This document shows, piece after piece, positions 1-10,560 of a stretch of DNA of 16,474 nt. Made by a program: the position numbers and the translations under genes. Numbering within the stretch: the first letter of the stretch is position 1; each line of letters opens with the position of its first letter. A model generated the notes under the pieces. The model made no database searches. It saw only the letters and a program-made list of their open reading frames with translations, and was not told the origin of the DNA. The DNA lies in NCBI GenBank assembly GCA_018398765.1, contig JAHBMJ010000880.1, positions 22,501-38,974 of the forward strand, in the 5' to 3' direction. The stretch comes from Chromera velia (taxonomy: Eukaryota > Sar > Chromeraceae).

Positions 1-344
1 TCATTCATGCCCTCCGGGGCCTTTGGAGTTGCGAGCGGAGCGAGCGGCTCTGTAATGGTATATATACTCAGTCGCAGACAATGAGTGCAAACGTCAGGGG
101 TAGGCCGGATGGCCCCGGAAAGCGAAGCGGGGGGCACTTGCACAGAGCGATATGCAGGCTATGTGCTCGCCCCACGCTACGCTTTGCGGGGCCACAGTGA
201 GTCATAAGTGGCCCCGGAAGGCAGAAATCTGCGTGCGTGAATTCTTTCGATCGCGCGGTCGCCTCGGGGGGCAGCTCAGCTCTGCTGAGATCAGCCGAGA
301 GGCCCTGAGATCACACGCACTCGCATAACGCATTTTTTCATTTT

Positions 345-365
345 GGGGGGGGNGGGGGGGGGGGG
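345..365. repeat. Poly-G homopolymer with one undetermined base
   Basis: A run of G from 345 to 365 is broken only by an N at 353. Such runs can form G-quadruplexes and are hard to sequence, which explains the N. The true length is therefore uncertain. Confidence 0.95.
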
Positions 366-447
366 TCGGTTCTGTCTCTATAGCTGTCACGGTCGGTCCG
401 AGTTCCAAAATGTGCCCCTCAAGTGTAACTCGCACGGAGTTGCACAT

Positions 448-479
448 ACGACGCGCGCGCGGTCCCGAAAAGCATATGA

Positions 480-512
<33 letters not shown>

Positions 513-516
513 TATA
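448..516. repeat. CG tract followed by TA microsatellite
   Basis: An alternating CG-type tract (about 450-461) is followed by a (TA)n run from about 481 to 505, one interruption, and a further short TA run to 516. Alternating purine-pyrimidine DNA of this kind can adopt Z-form or cruciform structure. The short open frames across it encode only Tyr-Ile repeats and are not genes. Confidence 0.95.
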
Positions 517-978
517 CTTCCGTGGCCCCCGCCCCATGGCAGCACACAAGACATGCCTAAGCCCCCGATGGTGTGCACCAATCAAATATGAGCGGACCCC
601 CTAAATGGCCCCCCGAGGCACTCACCCAACTGGTTGGGTGTATCCCGTATATGCACGGTTTTTTGACCTGCATGTGCATCGATCAGAAATTGAGAAAAAA
701 AGGATTTGATCGTGTAAATACGCGTGCTGGTCTACTATTAGGAGGAAGGATTGTTCAATCGATACTGCTCAATCTGGTCTTAAAAGAGTCTCCTGACTGG
801 TCCCACAAGGATTCCTTGGTCGAAGCCTGACAGCTGGTATTGCCCACGCATTTTTCTCCGAGCTTCTTCTTTCACCAAAGGTGCTGTTCGAATCTTCTGG
901 GGACGCATACATCCTCTCAAACAACACAAGTCAAAGACAGCAGTGCAAAGGCCGAAGCAGCCTATCAGTTCGACTAAC

Positions 979-3900
979 ATGGTACTTAACAGAATCTTCT
1001 CTCGCTATGTCTTCGCGCAGCTGTCCGTGTTGCTGCTGCTGGTGGCAGGTCACGAGCGATTTCAGCTCAGACTTGACAACCCCCCTGCCCACACCCCCGA
1101 AGTCATTTGGGATGAGGACAACCGTCTGAATCCCACTGAAGTGACAGCCCCTCTTCAGGCCACCATCGTCCTCGTTCGAAAGGACATGGGACGTGTGGAG
1201 GGAGAGCAACTCGTTCTTCAGCCCACAACTCTCGCACAGTACAGACCCAACCTCTGTGGGGATGTATCGTTCAGATCCGAGCCTGCTCCAGGCAGCTGCT
1301 CCGGTGTCCTCATCTCTCCCCAAATCATCGCCACAGCGGCACACTGTGCAAGCTCGACCGATGCCGCCAAGGGCTTCTACTACGTCTTCGGTTTCAACAC
1401 AGCCGAGGCAGCTGCTCAGAACCGACAGGTCAACAGAATCCCCATCAAGGACGTGTACGAGGCCAAAGAGGTCATTGGGTGGGAGCTTGGAAACTCCCAC
1501 ACAGACGACCTGAGGTCATCCGACTGGGCTCTGATCAGACTGGAGAGGAAGGTCGAGAACAGGGCGCCTGTGCACGTGCGACTGGGAGGAAAAACCGATG
1601 CAGACCACTTCTATGTGATTGGACATCCGGTCAGTCTGCAATGAGGGGATAGGTGTGTGTGGGCTGATGTGAGCTTCTGTTACAGTATCATTTGGGAATG
1701 TGTGCATCTTGACGGGCGATGAGGATGCCGGTGACCACACAGAGAGTCTGTGCGCCCATGTGTCTTCAGTGCCGAGTTGGGTGGATTCGGTCTTGATCTT
1801 TGAATGGATGGATCTGCGTGCCGGTATGCATGTTTGCACCTGTATTAAACACGTAATTCTGGTCTCGCTTGGTCTACAAGTTATTCGCAATGCTTCCTAG
1901 CTTTCGTGAAATGCAAAAACGAAGCAATGTTGAGAAACAATGAATGCTGTGCTCCCTTTTGGTGCAGTCCGGTCTTCCTGCCAAGGTGACCGCAAGAACT
2001 GACGAACTTGACCGTCAGTCGATGATGATGTCTAACTTCTACGACGCGTTCTTCCGGGCCCGTCTGGATACGTTCGGAGGTAACTCGGGTTCTCCTGTGT
2101 TCAACGCAGTGACCGACGAGCTGGAGGGTCTGCTTGTCAGAGGAGACTCTGACTGGATGTGGGAGTATGGCAGTGGGCAGAGGTGCCAGAGGGAAGCCCG
2201 ATGTCCGCAGGACAGGGGACAGACTGGAATTGACAGAGGCGTTTTGTCGTGCAGTGGAGAGACAGTGACGAGAGCGACTGAGTTCTCTGGTCTGTTGATG
2301 TACGACGCTGTGCAGGCAGACACTTCGATTGGCAGGACCGTGCCCAAGGAGGTCGCACCCGACTCCGAGCACTTTCCCATCAATGTACCTGACTACGGCA
2401 GAGGTGAGGCGGGGTAAAGCTTGCTTCTCTGTGCTTCTGAGTTCACGTCGGTACGTGTCTTGTATTTCCGTATTTTTCTGGATATCTGTGTGTGTTTTTT
2501 CTTCTTTTCAGCTTTTCTATTCAATCCATCGTGTTCTCTCGTTTCAGCCGGCTGGTGCAGATGGCATGGTTCATTTTTGTGTGTGAGTGTGGAAAGCGGG
2601 CACGGCAGAACACGTCCTCTCTCTTGTGTCGTCTTGTAAGCACGACTAGGATCTTTCATGATGTCAGCCCTCCTCGATTTGTTCTTTGAAGGAAATAAAT
2701 GTCTGAGTAGAGCTATGCTAGACTTTCCGTTTGTTTTCTGTTGAACAGAAGAAACAGAAGTTCCCAAACAACGCGCAAGAAGAGGAAACGTAGACGATAC
2801 CGAATAGGATTAGTTCGTTGTATTTCGATTATCTCAATAGTCTCTGTATGATCTTGTTTTTCCCTCCGCCTCCTCGTACAGGACAAATCGCTCTCCACTT
2901 CGAGAGCCCCAAGGCGCCCCAGTCAGACGAGACCCTCCGGACTGTTGGGGTCAATCTTGAGGCCTCGCACTCGTATTCAATTGCCGAGCTCTCTCTTCGT
3001 CTGGAGGGCCCAACAGGCCGCAGCGTTGACTTCGGTCCTCTCCCTTCCTCTCCTGTCCACCACCTCGGAGCATCCCGGCCTGAGGTCCACGCTGCGTTTG
3101 GGGACTCTCCCACAGGCACGTGGACTCTTTATGTACGTGACACAGCGGCACAGGACACAGGGGAGATCCAGGGGGCCCGGTTGGCTTTCTTCTTTTCCGA
3201 CGGGGAGGGAGACGCCGTGACATTGCCCATGACCATGAGCAACCCTGTGCCTGTGGAGATTCCCGACAACAGGTCGGTCGGTGAGATAGACAGCTAAGAG
3301 CGGGAGGAAGCTGCTTTTCATCAATGGGCATTGTTGACGTGTGCAAAACAGACGATGCCATTCACTGATGCAATCCGTTTGGATTGTCAATCGGACGGAC
3401 CGTTCATTGGAAGGAAGCGTGTGTTACCTTCAATTCAATTCTTGCTCATGACTGCTTGAACGTTCTTCCTTCCCTCAATCCAGCGACTGAACGTTCCTGC
3501 CTGTGTCTTTCCACCCTAAATCAAAAGAAAAAACAGTGCACATCGATGTGGACGTGAATCTGTGAGACTTTTCACACGTACCTGTCTCACTCAGTTCATG
3601 CATTTTTCCATCAAATCGCTGAGTGACTGAGTGAGTGCAGATACCAAGGAGTGGACCTCTCCTTCAATCCCGTGGAGCCCCTCCCCGAGTCCATCGCCAC
3701 AATGAAGTCCCCAGGGGTCGTCTCATGGCAGCTGGAGCTGAAACTCAACCACGCTCGGCCTAGAGACGCTGTGCAAATGAGGTTGGGCAGCCCCAATAAC
3801 GACAGGTCCTTCCAGTTCAGGTCCGTCCGTCAGTACTGACTCACTGTTTGTTGCTTTCTGTTTGCACGCATGTGCTCTCTCCGTCTCTGTGTGTTTCTTG

Positions 3901-4890
3901 CCCATCACTTGAGACTCTATTCAGACCTGAACCTCTTTTCTTCCGCTTCTTCATTCTCTCTCTGTGATCTCTGACGCTCTGGATATAGGGTATTTTGGGT
4001 TTGAACTGAAGTTCACGAGTATTCCAACACAAAACGCACTGAACACCACCATTCATGAAATCAATTTTCTTCTTTCCTTCCTTTCTTCCTTCCTTTCCCC
4101 TCCCTCCTCTCATGCGTGCAGGACCCGCACAATGGGCACAGAGAGAGTTTTCGGGAACAACAACAGACACCAGATCTTCTACTACGGCACTAACCCTCTG
4201 GGGACGTGGAATGTCAGTCTCCCCCCCCCTCCCCCCTCTGTGCGTGTGTGTGTGCATCTCTTCGAAGTTTTTTCCCTCTAGACTGGGAGCTGCCGTTTCT
4301 GTTTTGTGTTTTTCTGCACAGGAAGGAACGCCATTTGGTTGGCTGTATGGATCAGAAGGCTCTGTTTCCTTAATGCCCTCCTGACAAGCTTGGGTCCTGA
4401 AACTTCTACGTAGTGAACATCCAGATCGTCCTTCTTTCTGCTGTTGCGGCATTGTCGGAATTCTTCGACAGACGCGCCTTTCGACATTTTCACCGACGTT
4501 CCTTCAATCTCTTTTCCCTTCCCTCTCCCTCCCTCCCTCCCTCCCTCCCTGCAGGTCAACCTAGTTGACTGGAACCCGACAGTTGTTGGGGAGGTGACAG
4601 AGGCCACACTGACCCTGAAGGTAACTGACATGGAGGAGGCACGAGTCTCCTTGAGGACACCCCCGAGAATCCCTCTTGGGGAGGGAGAGGGGGAAGCACC
4701 CGAGGCACCCGAGGGGGAGCCCTCTGAGGCGCCTGCGGCAGAAGGAGAGGCAGAGGGGGAGCATGAACAGATGTCCACCCCCGCCCCCCCCGCGGAGGAG
4801 GAGGGAGAAGGGCACGGCCAGATGTCCACCCCCCCTCCTCCTGCCGAGACACCCTCTCCGGAGGCTGAGGAAGTTCCCGCATCTCCTTGA
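979..4890 (+). CDS. Secreted trypsin/V8-like serine protease with two P-domain-like modules
   Basis: Six exons: 979-1629, 1968-2403, 2882-3272, 3641-3820, 4122-4212 and 4555-4890. Together they give 2085 nt, or 694 residues plus a TGA stop, and every junction keeps phase. I chose ATG 979 because it begins a signal peptide: a basic start, then VFAQLSVLLLLVAG at about residues 11-24. A trypsin-fold protease (about residues 75-290) follows. Its catalytic triad is visible as His122 in TAAHC, Asp182 in SDWALIRL and Ser257 in GNSGSP, so it is probably active. The GNSGSP form and the IGHPSGLP stretch resemble bacterial V8/glutamyl-endopeptidase-like enzymes. Residues 363-480 form a P (proprotein convertase) domain ending in GTWTLYVRD (Trp443) and a DTGEIQGARL segment. 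Residues about 494-617 look like a second, more divergent P module with GTWNVNLVD (Trp582). The tail from about residue 620 is rich in Glu, Pro and Ala, with a twice-used QMSTPxPPAE motif. P domains usually stabilise or target secreted proteases, so a secreted or surface processing enzyme is likely; the substrate is unknown. Confidence 0.85.
1630..1967 (+). other. Intron 1 of the protease gene (phase 0)
   Basis: Donor CCG|GTCAGT and acceptor TGGTGCAG|TCC. Removing it joins IGHP to SGLPAKVT, the expected V8/trypsin sequence before the catalytic Ser. Reading through gives a stop after four codons. Confidence 0.85.
2404..2881 (+). other. Intron 2 of the protease gene (phase 1)
   Basis: Donor AGAG|GTGAGG and acceptor CGTACAG|GAC. 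The split codon becomes GGA (Gly363). It is the longest intron of the gene (478 nt), and its T-rich 3' part contains pyrimidine tracts. It separates the protease domain from the first P domain. Confidence 0.85.
3273..3640 (+). other. Intron 3 of the protease gene (phase 2)
   Basis: Donor CAACAG|GTCGGT and acceptor GAGTGCAG|ATAC. The split codon becomes AGA (Arg493). It separates the two P-domain-like modules. The acceptor lies in a GAGTGACTGAGTGAGTGCAG context rather than a long pyrimidine tract. Confidence 0.8.
3821..4121 (+). other. Intron 4 of the protease gene (phase 2)
   Basis: Donor TTCAG|GTCCGT and acceptor CATGCGTGCAG|GACC, preceded by a long CTTCC-type pyrimidine tract (about 4070-4110). 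The split codon becomes AGG (Arg553). It interrupts the second P-like module. Confidence 0.8.
4213..4554 (+). other. Intron 5 of the protease gene (phase 0)
   Basis: Donor TGGAAT|GTCAGT and acceptor CCCTGCAG|GTC, behind a (CCCT)n pyrimidine tract at about 4521-4550. Removing it joins GTWN to VNLVDWN, which restores the closing strand pattern expected of a P domain. Confidence 0.85.
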
Positions 4891-7800
4891 GAGAAGGATT
4901 AGAGATCTGCATTATGGGAGGGGATGGGGGGTTGTCTCTTTGTGAATGACGTAATGGCATCATCCGAAGCATTAAGGGGATTTCAAAGGGAAGGAAGACA
5001 GCAAAGAGAACTGAGTGCAGAATTGAGATGACAGATCTCATAAACACAAATGCAAACACGCACATGGATGCATGCATGGCTGCTGTGGTCATGTCGGTCC
5101 TTTGTGGTAGTTGGTAGAGAGAGACAGAGATCAAGCAGGAAGGCGGGAGTTGGATTAATATCGAAGAAAGAGGGGCATCAGGGAATTTTGAATGAATGAA
5201 AAGCAAAAAGGTGATGATTGAATGAATCAATGAGTCAACCAATGAATGAGGCAATTCAATGAATGAAAATGAAGAACTGACATCCATTAAAGAAAGGAAG
5301 TGCGAGAGAGGGAAGACGGAGAGGCAAGTCAGTCTCTGGTCTCTGTCCCTTCCCTTCTCTTTCTGTACCATCTCTTTCTCCCTTTGTCCTGTGCCTCTCT
5401 CTCCTTTGTTTGTTGCGCTGAATTCAATTCATGCATTGGTTGTTTGTGGTGACTTTTCTCTTTGGTCCTTACCGCTTGAAGGATGGGTGGGTGGGTGTGT
5501 TCCATTTCTACCTTTTCTCTTTTGTCTGTTCTCCCTTGCTCTTCCTCAACCGCATCTGTTTCCACGAATTCAATTCAAAGCTGTGCCTGCCTGTGACAGT
5601 GCAACAGTCTCTCCTGCCTGTGTATCCTCCCTCCTCCTGGCCGGCGGGCTGGCAGCCGGTCTCCTTGTCTCTGTGAAAAAATCCTGGGATGTCTTTGTTA
5701 GTGGGGTTTGGGGGGGGCATCTTGGGAGAGATCTCGTCTCTTCTCTTCGGTTGTTTGTTTCCTCTTGACAGAAGAAACAAAGAGAGAGTTTGTTTGGTTC
5801 TCTCCTAGGTCGGTCAGCGTGGTTGATGGCAGGAAGAGAGGGAAGCGGACACTCGAAAAAGAAGAGGGCGGAAGGAGGTTGTGGGTGACCGCGTTTTCTC
5901 TCCTTCTTCCTTTCCTTTCTTCTTCTTTTGAAAGAGGTCTCCCTTTATTCTTTGCACACACCCTTTTTTCTTGACCGCTTTCTGTTTGGTTGGTGTGTCT
6001 GGGGATTTTCTTTCGTTTTCTTTCTTCTGGATTTGGGGGGGTACCTGAAGACTTCCCAATTCACCCTCTCTCTCTCTGTCGTTTTCGCCAGTGCCCTCCC
6101 TACCCTTCAGTTTCGAAGTTGGGAGAGTCGCCTGCAATTGAATCCTTTCTATCATTCTGTTCAGACAAGTGACTGCATGTTTTGTGTGGATGCTGTTGGG
6201 GGTCGGTCAGTCTGCAGGGAAACAGAAAGGGAAAGGGAGGCTGTGGTTGCCTCCCGTTTGTTTTTTCTGATTTTCTTCTGAGCATGCTAAGGGACATGCA
6301 AAGGGGCATAGCAGAAAGAGGGAGGGAGGAAAGAAAGGATGTGTCGACAGTGGGCGTGTTTGTTGTTTGTTCGTCAGTTTGTTCGTCAACTTGCGTGGCG
6401 GTCAGGTCTCTCATGTGCCTGACTGCCTGTCCCCTGTTTCTCTCTAGCTGTCGTTCATGTATGGGAGGAGAAAGGGGCAAAGAGCACGGTCTTCGACTGA
6501 AGGTGAGGGGGCAGCGCTCTTTCTCTCTCAGAATTCGCAAACAGATGTCAAGTGTGTTTGTTGTATGTTTTCTTTCTTTCTTTCATTTGTGTGTTTGGGT
6601 AACCGTCGCATCATTTCATTCGGTGTGCTGCTGATCGATCGGTGTAGTTCTTTCTTTCTCTTTTTCTCTCTTCCTTCCTTTCTATCTCTTCGTGTTGACG
6701 TGTTTGCATTCAATTTCACTCAATCCTTTACGGATGGAGTATTTGTATGTGTGCCCTGTCCTGTCCGCAGTTTTTTGCATGCCGCTGCCAGCTACTACTG
6801 CTGCTGCTGTTTCTGCCATGATGTGTTTCATCTGTTTGTGTCTTTGTTTGTTTGTTTTGGTTCCATGAAGAAAACGTGATTTTTGATCGCAGTCCTCGCC
6901 ACCTTCACTCGCCTCCTTACGCCTTCATTCCGCCCTCCTGTGCAATACCATTGTGTCCCTGTCTCCTTTTTCTTTCTTCAACCACTCCCTCCGGTCTTCG
7001 TGAAGGTGAGTGCCTTGACTCAATCCCCCTCTGTCAGTTGAATCAATTAGAGGACACCCATGGAGGGGGGTGAGGGAGGAGGCAGATGGGGGGAGAGGAG
7101 GAGAGAAAAGTGGGGCCCGAAACGTTTCGTTCTTTTTCCTCTCCAAAGTTTGAGAGGAGAGGAGCCGGAGAAAGGGGGCACAGGCAGGGAAAGCGACTTT
7201 CAATTCTTTTGGCTGGCTCTGTTCGTACCTCTCCCTGATGTGCTGCTGAGACTGGTCGGTGAGCGCTCAGGGTTCAGTGTAGAGCTACAGAGCGTCTCGT
7301 TATTCTGCTGTCTTGTTGTAAGATAGAAACGGAAGGGTGGGGGAAAGAAAAAATCAGCGAAAGGGTGTGGTCACACAATGCAATGTGGTGACGACGGCCT
7401 GGTCGTGTGAGCGTTGGTTTTCTCTCTTCTCCATGTCTTCCTTCTTGCCGCTTGAGGCAGAATTTAGTAAGACAGAAGTAGTTGCTCCCTGCCTTTCATC
7501 CCAATTCTTTTGTGCGAAAATTGTTTGCTTGCCTATGCGAGTCGTTGCTTCATTTCTGCATGACGGACAAAGAGACGTCTGCGGAAAAGAAGTCGAACGA
7601 TTTATGAGTGCGCTGTTTTTCTTTCCTTCTCTCTCTTCGTCTTTTTGTCGTTCTTTCTCTCCTTTTGCTTAGATAATCCGTTTGTTTGTTTGTTCCTTTC
7701 CTTCCCGCTCGCTTTTGTGACATAGAGAATCCAAGTAAATGGTCGAAAGAAAGAACGAATGTCTGATCGAGAAATGACAGATGAGACAATGCACATAGCC

Positions 7801-9290
7801 ATGCGTTCATGCAGGGCACGTAACTTTTTGAATGATTATTGCTCTGGGGCATGAGAAAGAAGAGACGGGAAAAGGCATGAATCCCTTCAAGGAATACAAT
7901 TATGGCTCACAAGTGAAGGAAGAGAAGATCCAGAAGATGATCACAATTCTTCAATCAGAAGAGAGATGTGATCTTTTTCTTTTGCACTCACTGCGCAAAC
8001 GGGGCGAGAGGTCCTTTGGAAGAAAAAGGAGGTGGAAGACAAAAGAATATTGTCTCTTTCCTTCTTTCGACTTTTTTTCTCTCCTGTGCACCGGACCATC
8101 GTACAGCCGTGTGTCTCGAAAAGTTCGAACACCTTCATTTTTCCTCTCATCCATCCATCCTCCCCTGTGCCTTTGCCTGCACAAGGGGAGAGCTCGATCG
8201 ACAGAGGGAGTCTTTGAGGTGGTGGGTGGGATGGTCGCAACTTGCAGAAACGCATCTCTCTATCCTCCCCTCTCCGCGCAACATCGTTTCTTCCTCTCCC
8301 ACTCTTTCTCTTCTCACCTAGCTGAAACACACTACTTTCAACATCGCCCATCTCAACTCGTTATCCGCATACTAGCATAGCCTTTCTTCCTTTCAAGCTG
8401 TTGCCGCTGCTTCAGTACTTGATCGAAGAGGACGATTAGGCAGGCAGGCAGAAAGAAAGAAAAAGAGACAGGCGGACAGGACAGACATAGCAGTGCAATG
8501 GACTGCCGGCATTCGATCTGACGCGATCATCGTGGAGGGATGCTCTTGACTTTGACACAAACGGACGGACTGAAATGGCGGAATTACATCTAGCTGGTCA
8601 TGCACAAGCGTGCGTGTGTTTTTCCTGCATGGCTGTGGATGCGCTGCTCTTCCTTCATTCTTCATAGGCAGCCGTGAACAACCAACCGAAGGCTCAATTC
8701 CACCCATCCGCCCAGACAGACCAAACCAGACGAACCCGATGAATGTGATTGAGGAAGATGGACCACATGCAGTCAGGAATCAAAGATAGAGAGTCTGGTC
8801 TTCGCTTTGCTGTGGTGCGCTGTGATGTGCTGTCCGCAAGCGGCAGAGAGAAGCTCCCCCCGGCATGTGGGGGCAAGGAAGAGAGGGGAGGAATGGAGAA
8901 GGCAACAGGGAAAAAGAGCCTACAACCATGTCCTCGATCCTTGAAGGGTTTTTTCGATCTTTCATTTCACTCTCTGTCTGCATGTGTCGTCCCGTGTCGT
9001 CACCTTTTTGTTTCTTCTCTCGTTTGAATCTCTCATCAAGACAGAAAAACAGATAAGTAGAGGAAAACGGAGAGCACAGAGAGAAAGCGAAAAGCAGAGG
9101 CACGATCATCGATGCCGCACGAAAATGAGAATGAGAACGCTGGCAGCCTGGCATCTCCTAGATCAGACCGATAGGCTTACACACACGCGCAGATACGCAC
9201 CCTCACAAAACACACATCAAAGTGGAGAGTTGACGGCAGAGATCCAAGCTGAAAGCATAAGCAAGTAGATAAGCAACCAGGAAGTTTACA
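4891..9290. other. Long gene-free region with alternating purine and pyrimidine bias
   Basis: I find no frame with coding character in these 4.4 kb. The many open frames translate to Ser/Phe/Leu/Cys-rich or Lys/Arg/Glu-rich low-complexity strings, as expected from biased DNA. Roughly 4980-5335 is purine-rich on the + strand, 5335-6900 is strongly pyrimidine-rich (TTTCTTTC, TCTCTCT), 7030-7350 is purine-rich again, and 8390-9280 is mostly purine-rich. The 3' UTR of the protease gene probably lies at its start, but no AATAAA-type signal is evident there. Short words such as GAATTCAATTC recur at 5420-5430 and 5566-5576. Confidence 0.6.
5187..5275. repeat. Imperfect GAAT/CAAT tetranucleotide repeat
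   Basis: GAATGAATGAAA, GAATGAATCAATGAG, CAATGAATGAGG and CAATGAATGAAAATG follow one another, forming a degenerate tetranucleotide array. It is a microsatellite-type tract with no coding value. Confidence 0.75.
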
Positions 9291-9738
9291 CTTTAATAAT
9301 TTGGAGTTTGCATACAACAATTTGTTAGCAAAACATTCAGTCTTCTTCATACAGCGACAAACCGCCGGCAATTAATTAATGTTTCTAGCAAACTAGTATA
9401 TTCAGTAACAGTTCACACATCTTTAGCTTTATGTAGCTACCCTTATCTATCTTGCAGGCTATAGACAGAAAGTTATGCATTTCTTTAATGTATGAGAATC
9501 ATATCATACAAGTGTCATATTAAAAGGAATTATTAAAAGATCTTCTGTATAGAAATCTAAGATTGAAGATTATAAATTAAAATCTTATAGAAATCTCTAC
9601 AAATCTAAATTCAATTGAATTGAATTGAGACTGTCTGACAGTGCATGATTTATTTAAATAGAAATCATGCATGTTATACACTATAAAATCTAGCAAAAAA
9701 AATATGGGAGTAATTTGTATTTAAACTACCCTACAGGT
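9291..9738. other. AT-rich spacer with palindromes
   Basis: Composition changes sharply to AT-rich near 9285, the start of the mobile-element zone. No gene is seen. Two clear palindromes are present: ACTGTC-T-GACAGT at 9630-9642, and a perfect 9-bp stem GCATGATTT/AAATCATGC with a 10-nt loop at 9643-9670. Overlapping CAATTGAATTGAATTG repeats lie near 9610. Confidence 0.6.
9643..9670. repeat. Inverted repeat, 9-bp stem
   Basis: GCATGATTT at 9643-9651 is perfectly complementary to AAATCATGC at 9662-9670. The 10-nt spacer itself holds the palindrome ATTTAAAT. It may be the end of a small element or a cruciform-prone site; no function can be assigned. Confidence 0.8.
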
Positions 9739-9760
9739 AGCCAGGATTTTGCGGGATTTT

Positions 9761-10271
9761 ACTACTTACTTACTTACTTAATTGTGGTTAAGCCTAGATT
9801 CTCTGAAACCAGAGACAAATGGCAACCCATGCATGCAGTTGTAAACAAAAGGAGCAAACCGCCGCAGCTTAGCCTGCTTCCGTATGAATATGAACAACCA
9901 CGACCCTCCGCAGCCTAGGCTGAAGCTAAAGGCTGAACAACCACACAAGACGCGCGTGCACTCATTTCAGACAAGCTTCGATCAGTGCACTTACCTTCTT
10001 TGGCTCCCGGTCCATAATGAATGAAACGAGCTCTCTTACATATGTCTCTTCTTCCCCGATACCTCTTCCCCCAGCTGCAGCAGTCCATCTTGCTCTGCAG
10101 ACCCTTTCACCAATTCCTGTTCTCTCTTTCACTCTCTCTGCCAGCGAATGAAGTTTGGATCTAACCTGCTCTGTTTGCACGCACGCAGACAATCGATGCA
10201 CCACATCGTCAATCACCTTTTTACCTTTGATTGCAGGACAGTGAATACAGTGTTCTTCGCAGGTTACTATC
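9761..10271 (-). mobile_element. Retroposon-like insert in the left arm of the foldback element
   Basis: The right arm reads GGATTTTGCGGGATTTT directly into AGCCCAGGATTTT. On the left, the same sequence is interrupted after 9760 and resumes at 10277. The 511-bp interruption is flanked by ATTTT at 9756-9760 and at 10272-10276, a 5-bp target site duplication. There are no terminal inverted repeats. Read on the minus strand, the insert ends in four AAGT units (plus-strand 9763-9782), which resembles the short-repeat 3' tail of a SINE or LINE. It carries one minus-strand open frame, listed separately. Confidence 0.7.
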
Positions 10272-10273
10272 AT
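9962..10273 (-). CDS. Unrecognised 103-residue open frame inside the insert
   Basis: ATG lies at the 5' edge of the insert and overlaps the target duplication (AAAATG). The 103-residue product is hydrophilic, with a CEEHCIHC cluster near the N-terminus, a helical KVIDDVVHRL...LAERVKERTG middle and a C-terminal RELVSFIMDREPKK. I do not recognise a family. A GTAAGT sequence directly after the codons for EPKK could be a splice donor, in which case the last nine residues are not translated. It may be a fragment of a captured host gene or of a LINE open frame, or it may be fortuitous. Composition is less skewed than in neighbouring noncoding DNA, which mildly favours former coding status. Confidence 0.35.
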   Translation of the reverse strand: MIVTCEEHCIHCPAIKGKKVIDDVVHRLSACVQTEQVRSKLHSLAERVKERTGIGERVCRARWTAAAGGRGIGEEETYVRELVSFIMDREPKKVSALIEACLK

Positions 10274-10560
10274 TTTAGCCCAGGATTTTAGCGGATTTTA
10301 TGGGATTTTAGCCAGGATTTTAGCGGATTTTGGCGGATTTTGCCCAGAATTCTGCCAAACTATTTTTCGAGGATTTTAAAATCTAAAATCCTAGCTCTAG
10401 GGATTATAAAGACTAAAATCCTGAATCCTAGGATTTTAGAAATGAATGCCAGGTTTTTTTCCAGAATTATACGGGATTTTACGGGATTTTAAAGAAATGA
10501 ATAAAATTAAATTCAAAGATGAATAACACACTTCAAGGCTGCACAAGGGCATCGATTGTA

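Larger units (their letters stand above)
1..978. other. Upstream region without a supported gene
   Basis: No reading frame here looks coding; the open frames are short and composed of low-complexity sequence. The first 220 bases are GC-rich and carry the word GGCCCCGGA three times: inverted at 13-21 and direct at 111-119 and 210-218. A poly-G run, a CG tract and a TA microsatellite are listed separately. The last few hundred bases must hold the promoter and 5' leader of the protease gene that starts at 979, but I see no convincing TATA box or other promoter element. Confidence 0.6.

Noticed and set aside
573-830. Open frame of 85 codons upstream of the protease gene
   Set aside because: No recognisable domain, no splice continuity with exon 1 and no coding character; more likely leader or intergenic DNA.
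943-978. Upstream extension of the protease start to 943
   Set aside because: The codon at 943 is GTG, not ATG; the ATG at 979 begins a good signal peptide.
931-1500. 189-codon minus-strand open frame
   Set aside because: It is the complement of exon 1, whose + strand product has clear protease motifs.
2693-2701. AATAAA-like polyadenylation signal
   Set aside because: It lies inside intron 2, and the downstream exons clearly continue the protein.
4556-5371. 271-codon minus-strand open frame
   Set aside because: It mirrors the acidic, proline-rich tail and flanking low-complexity DNA; no domain is seen.
5259-8380. Many open frames of 60-180 codons in both strands
   Set aside because: All are low-complexity products of purine or pyrimidine bias, with no motif and no consistent splice structure.
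9983-9998. GTAAGT splice donor on the minus strand as proof of a host exon
   Set aside because: A single hexamer match inside a short insert is weak, and no matching acceptor or partner exon is visible.
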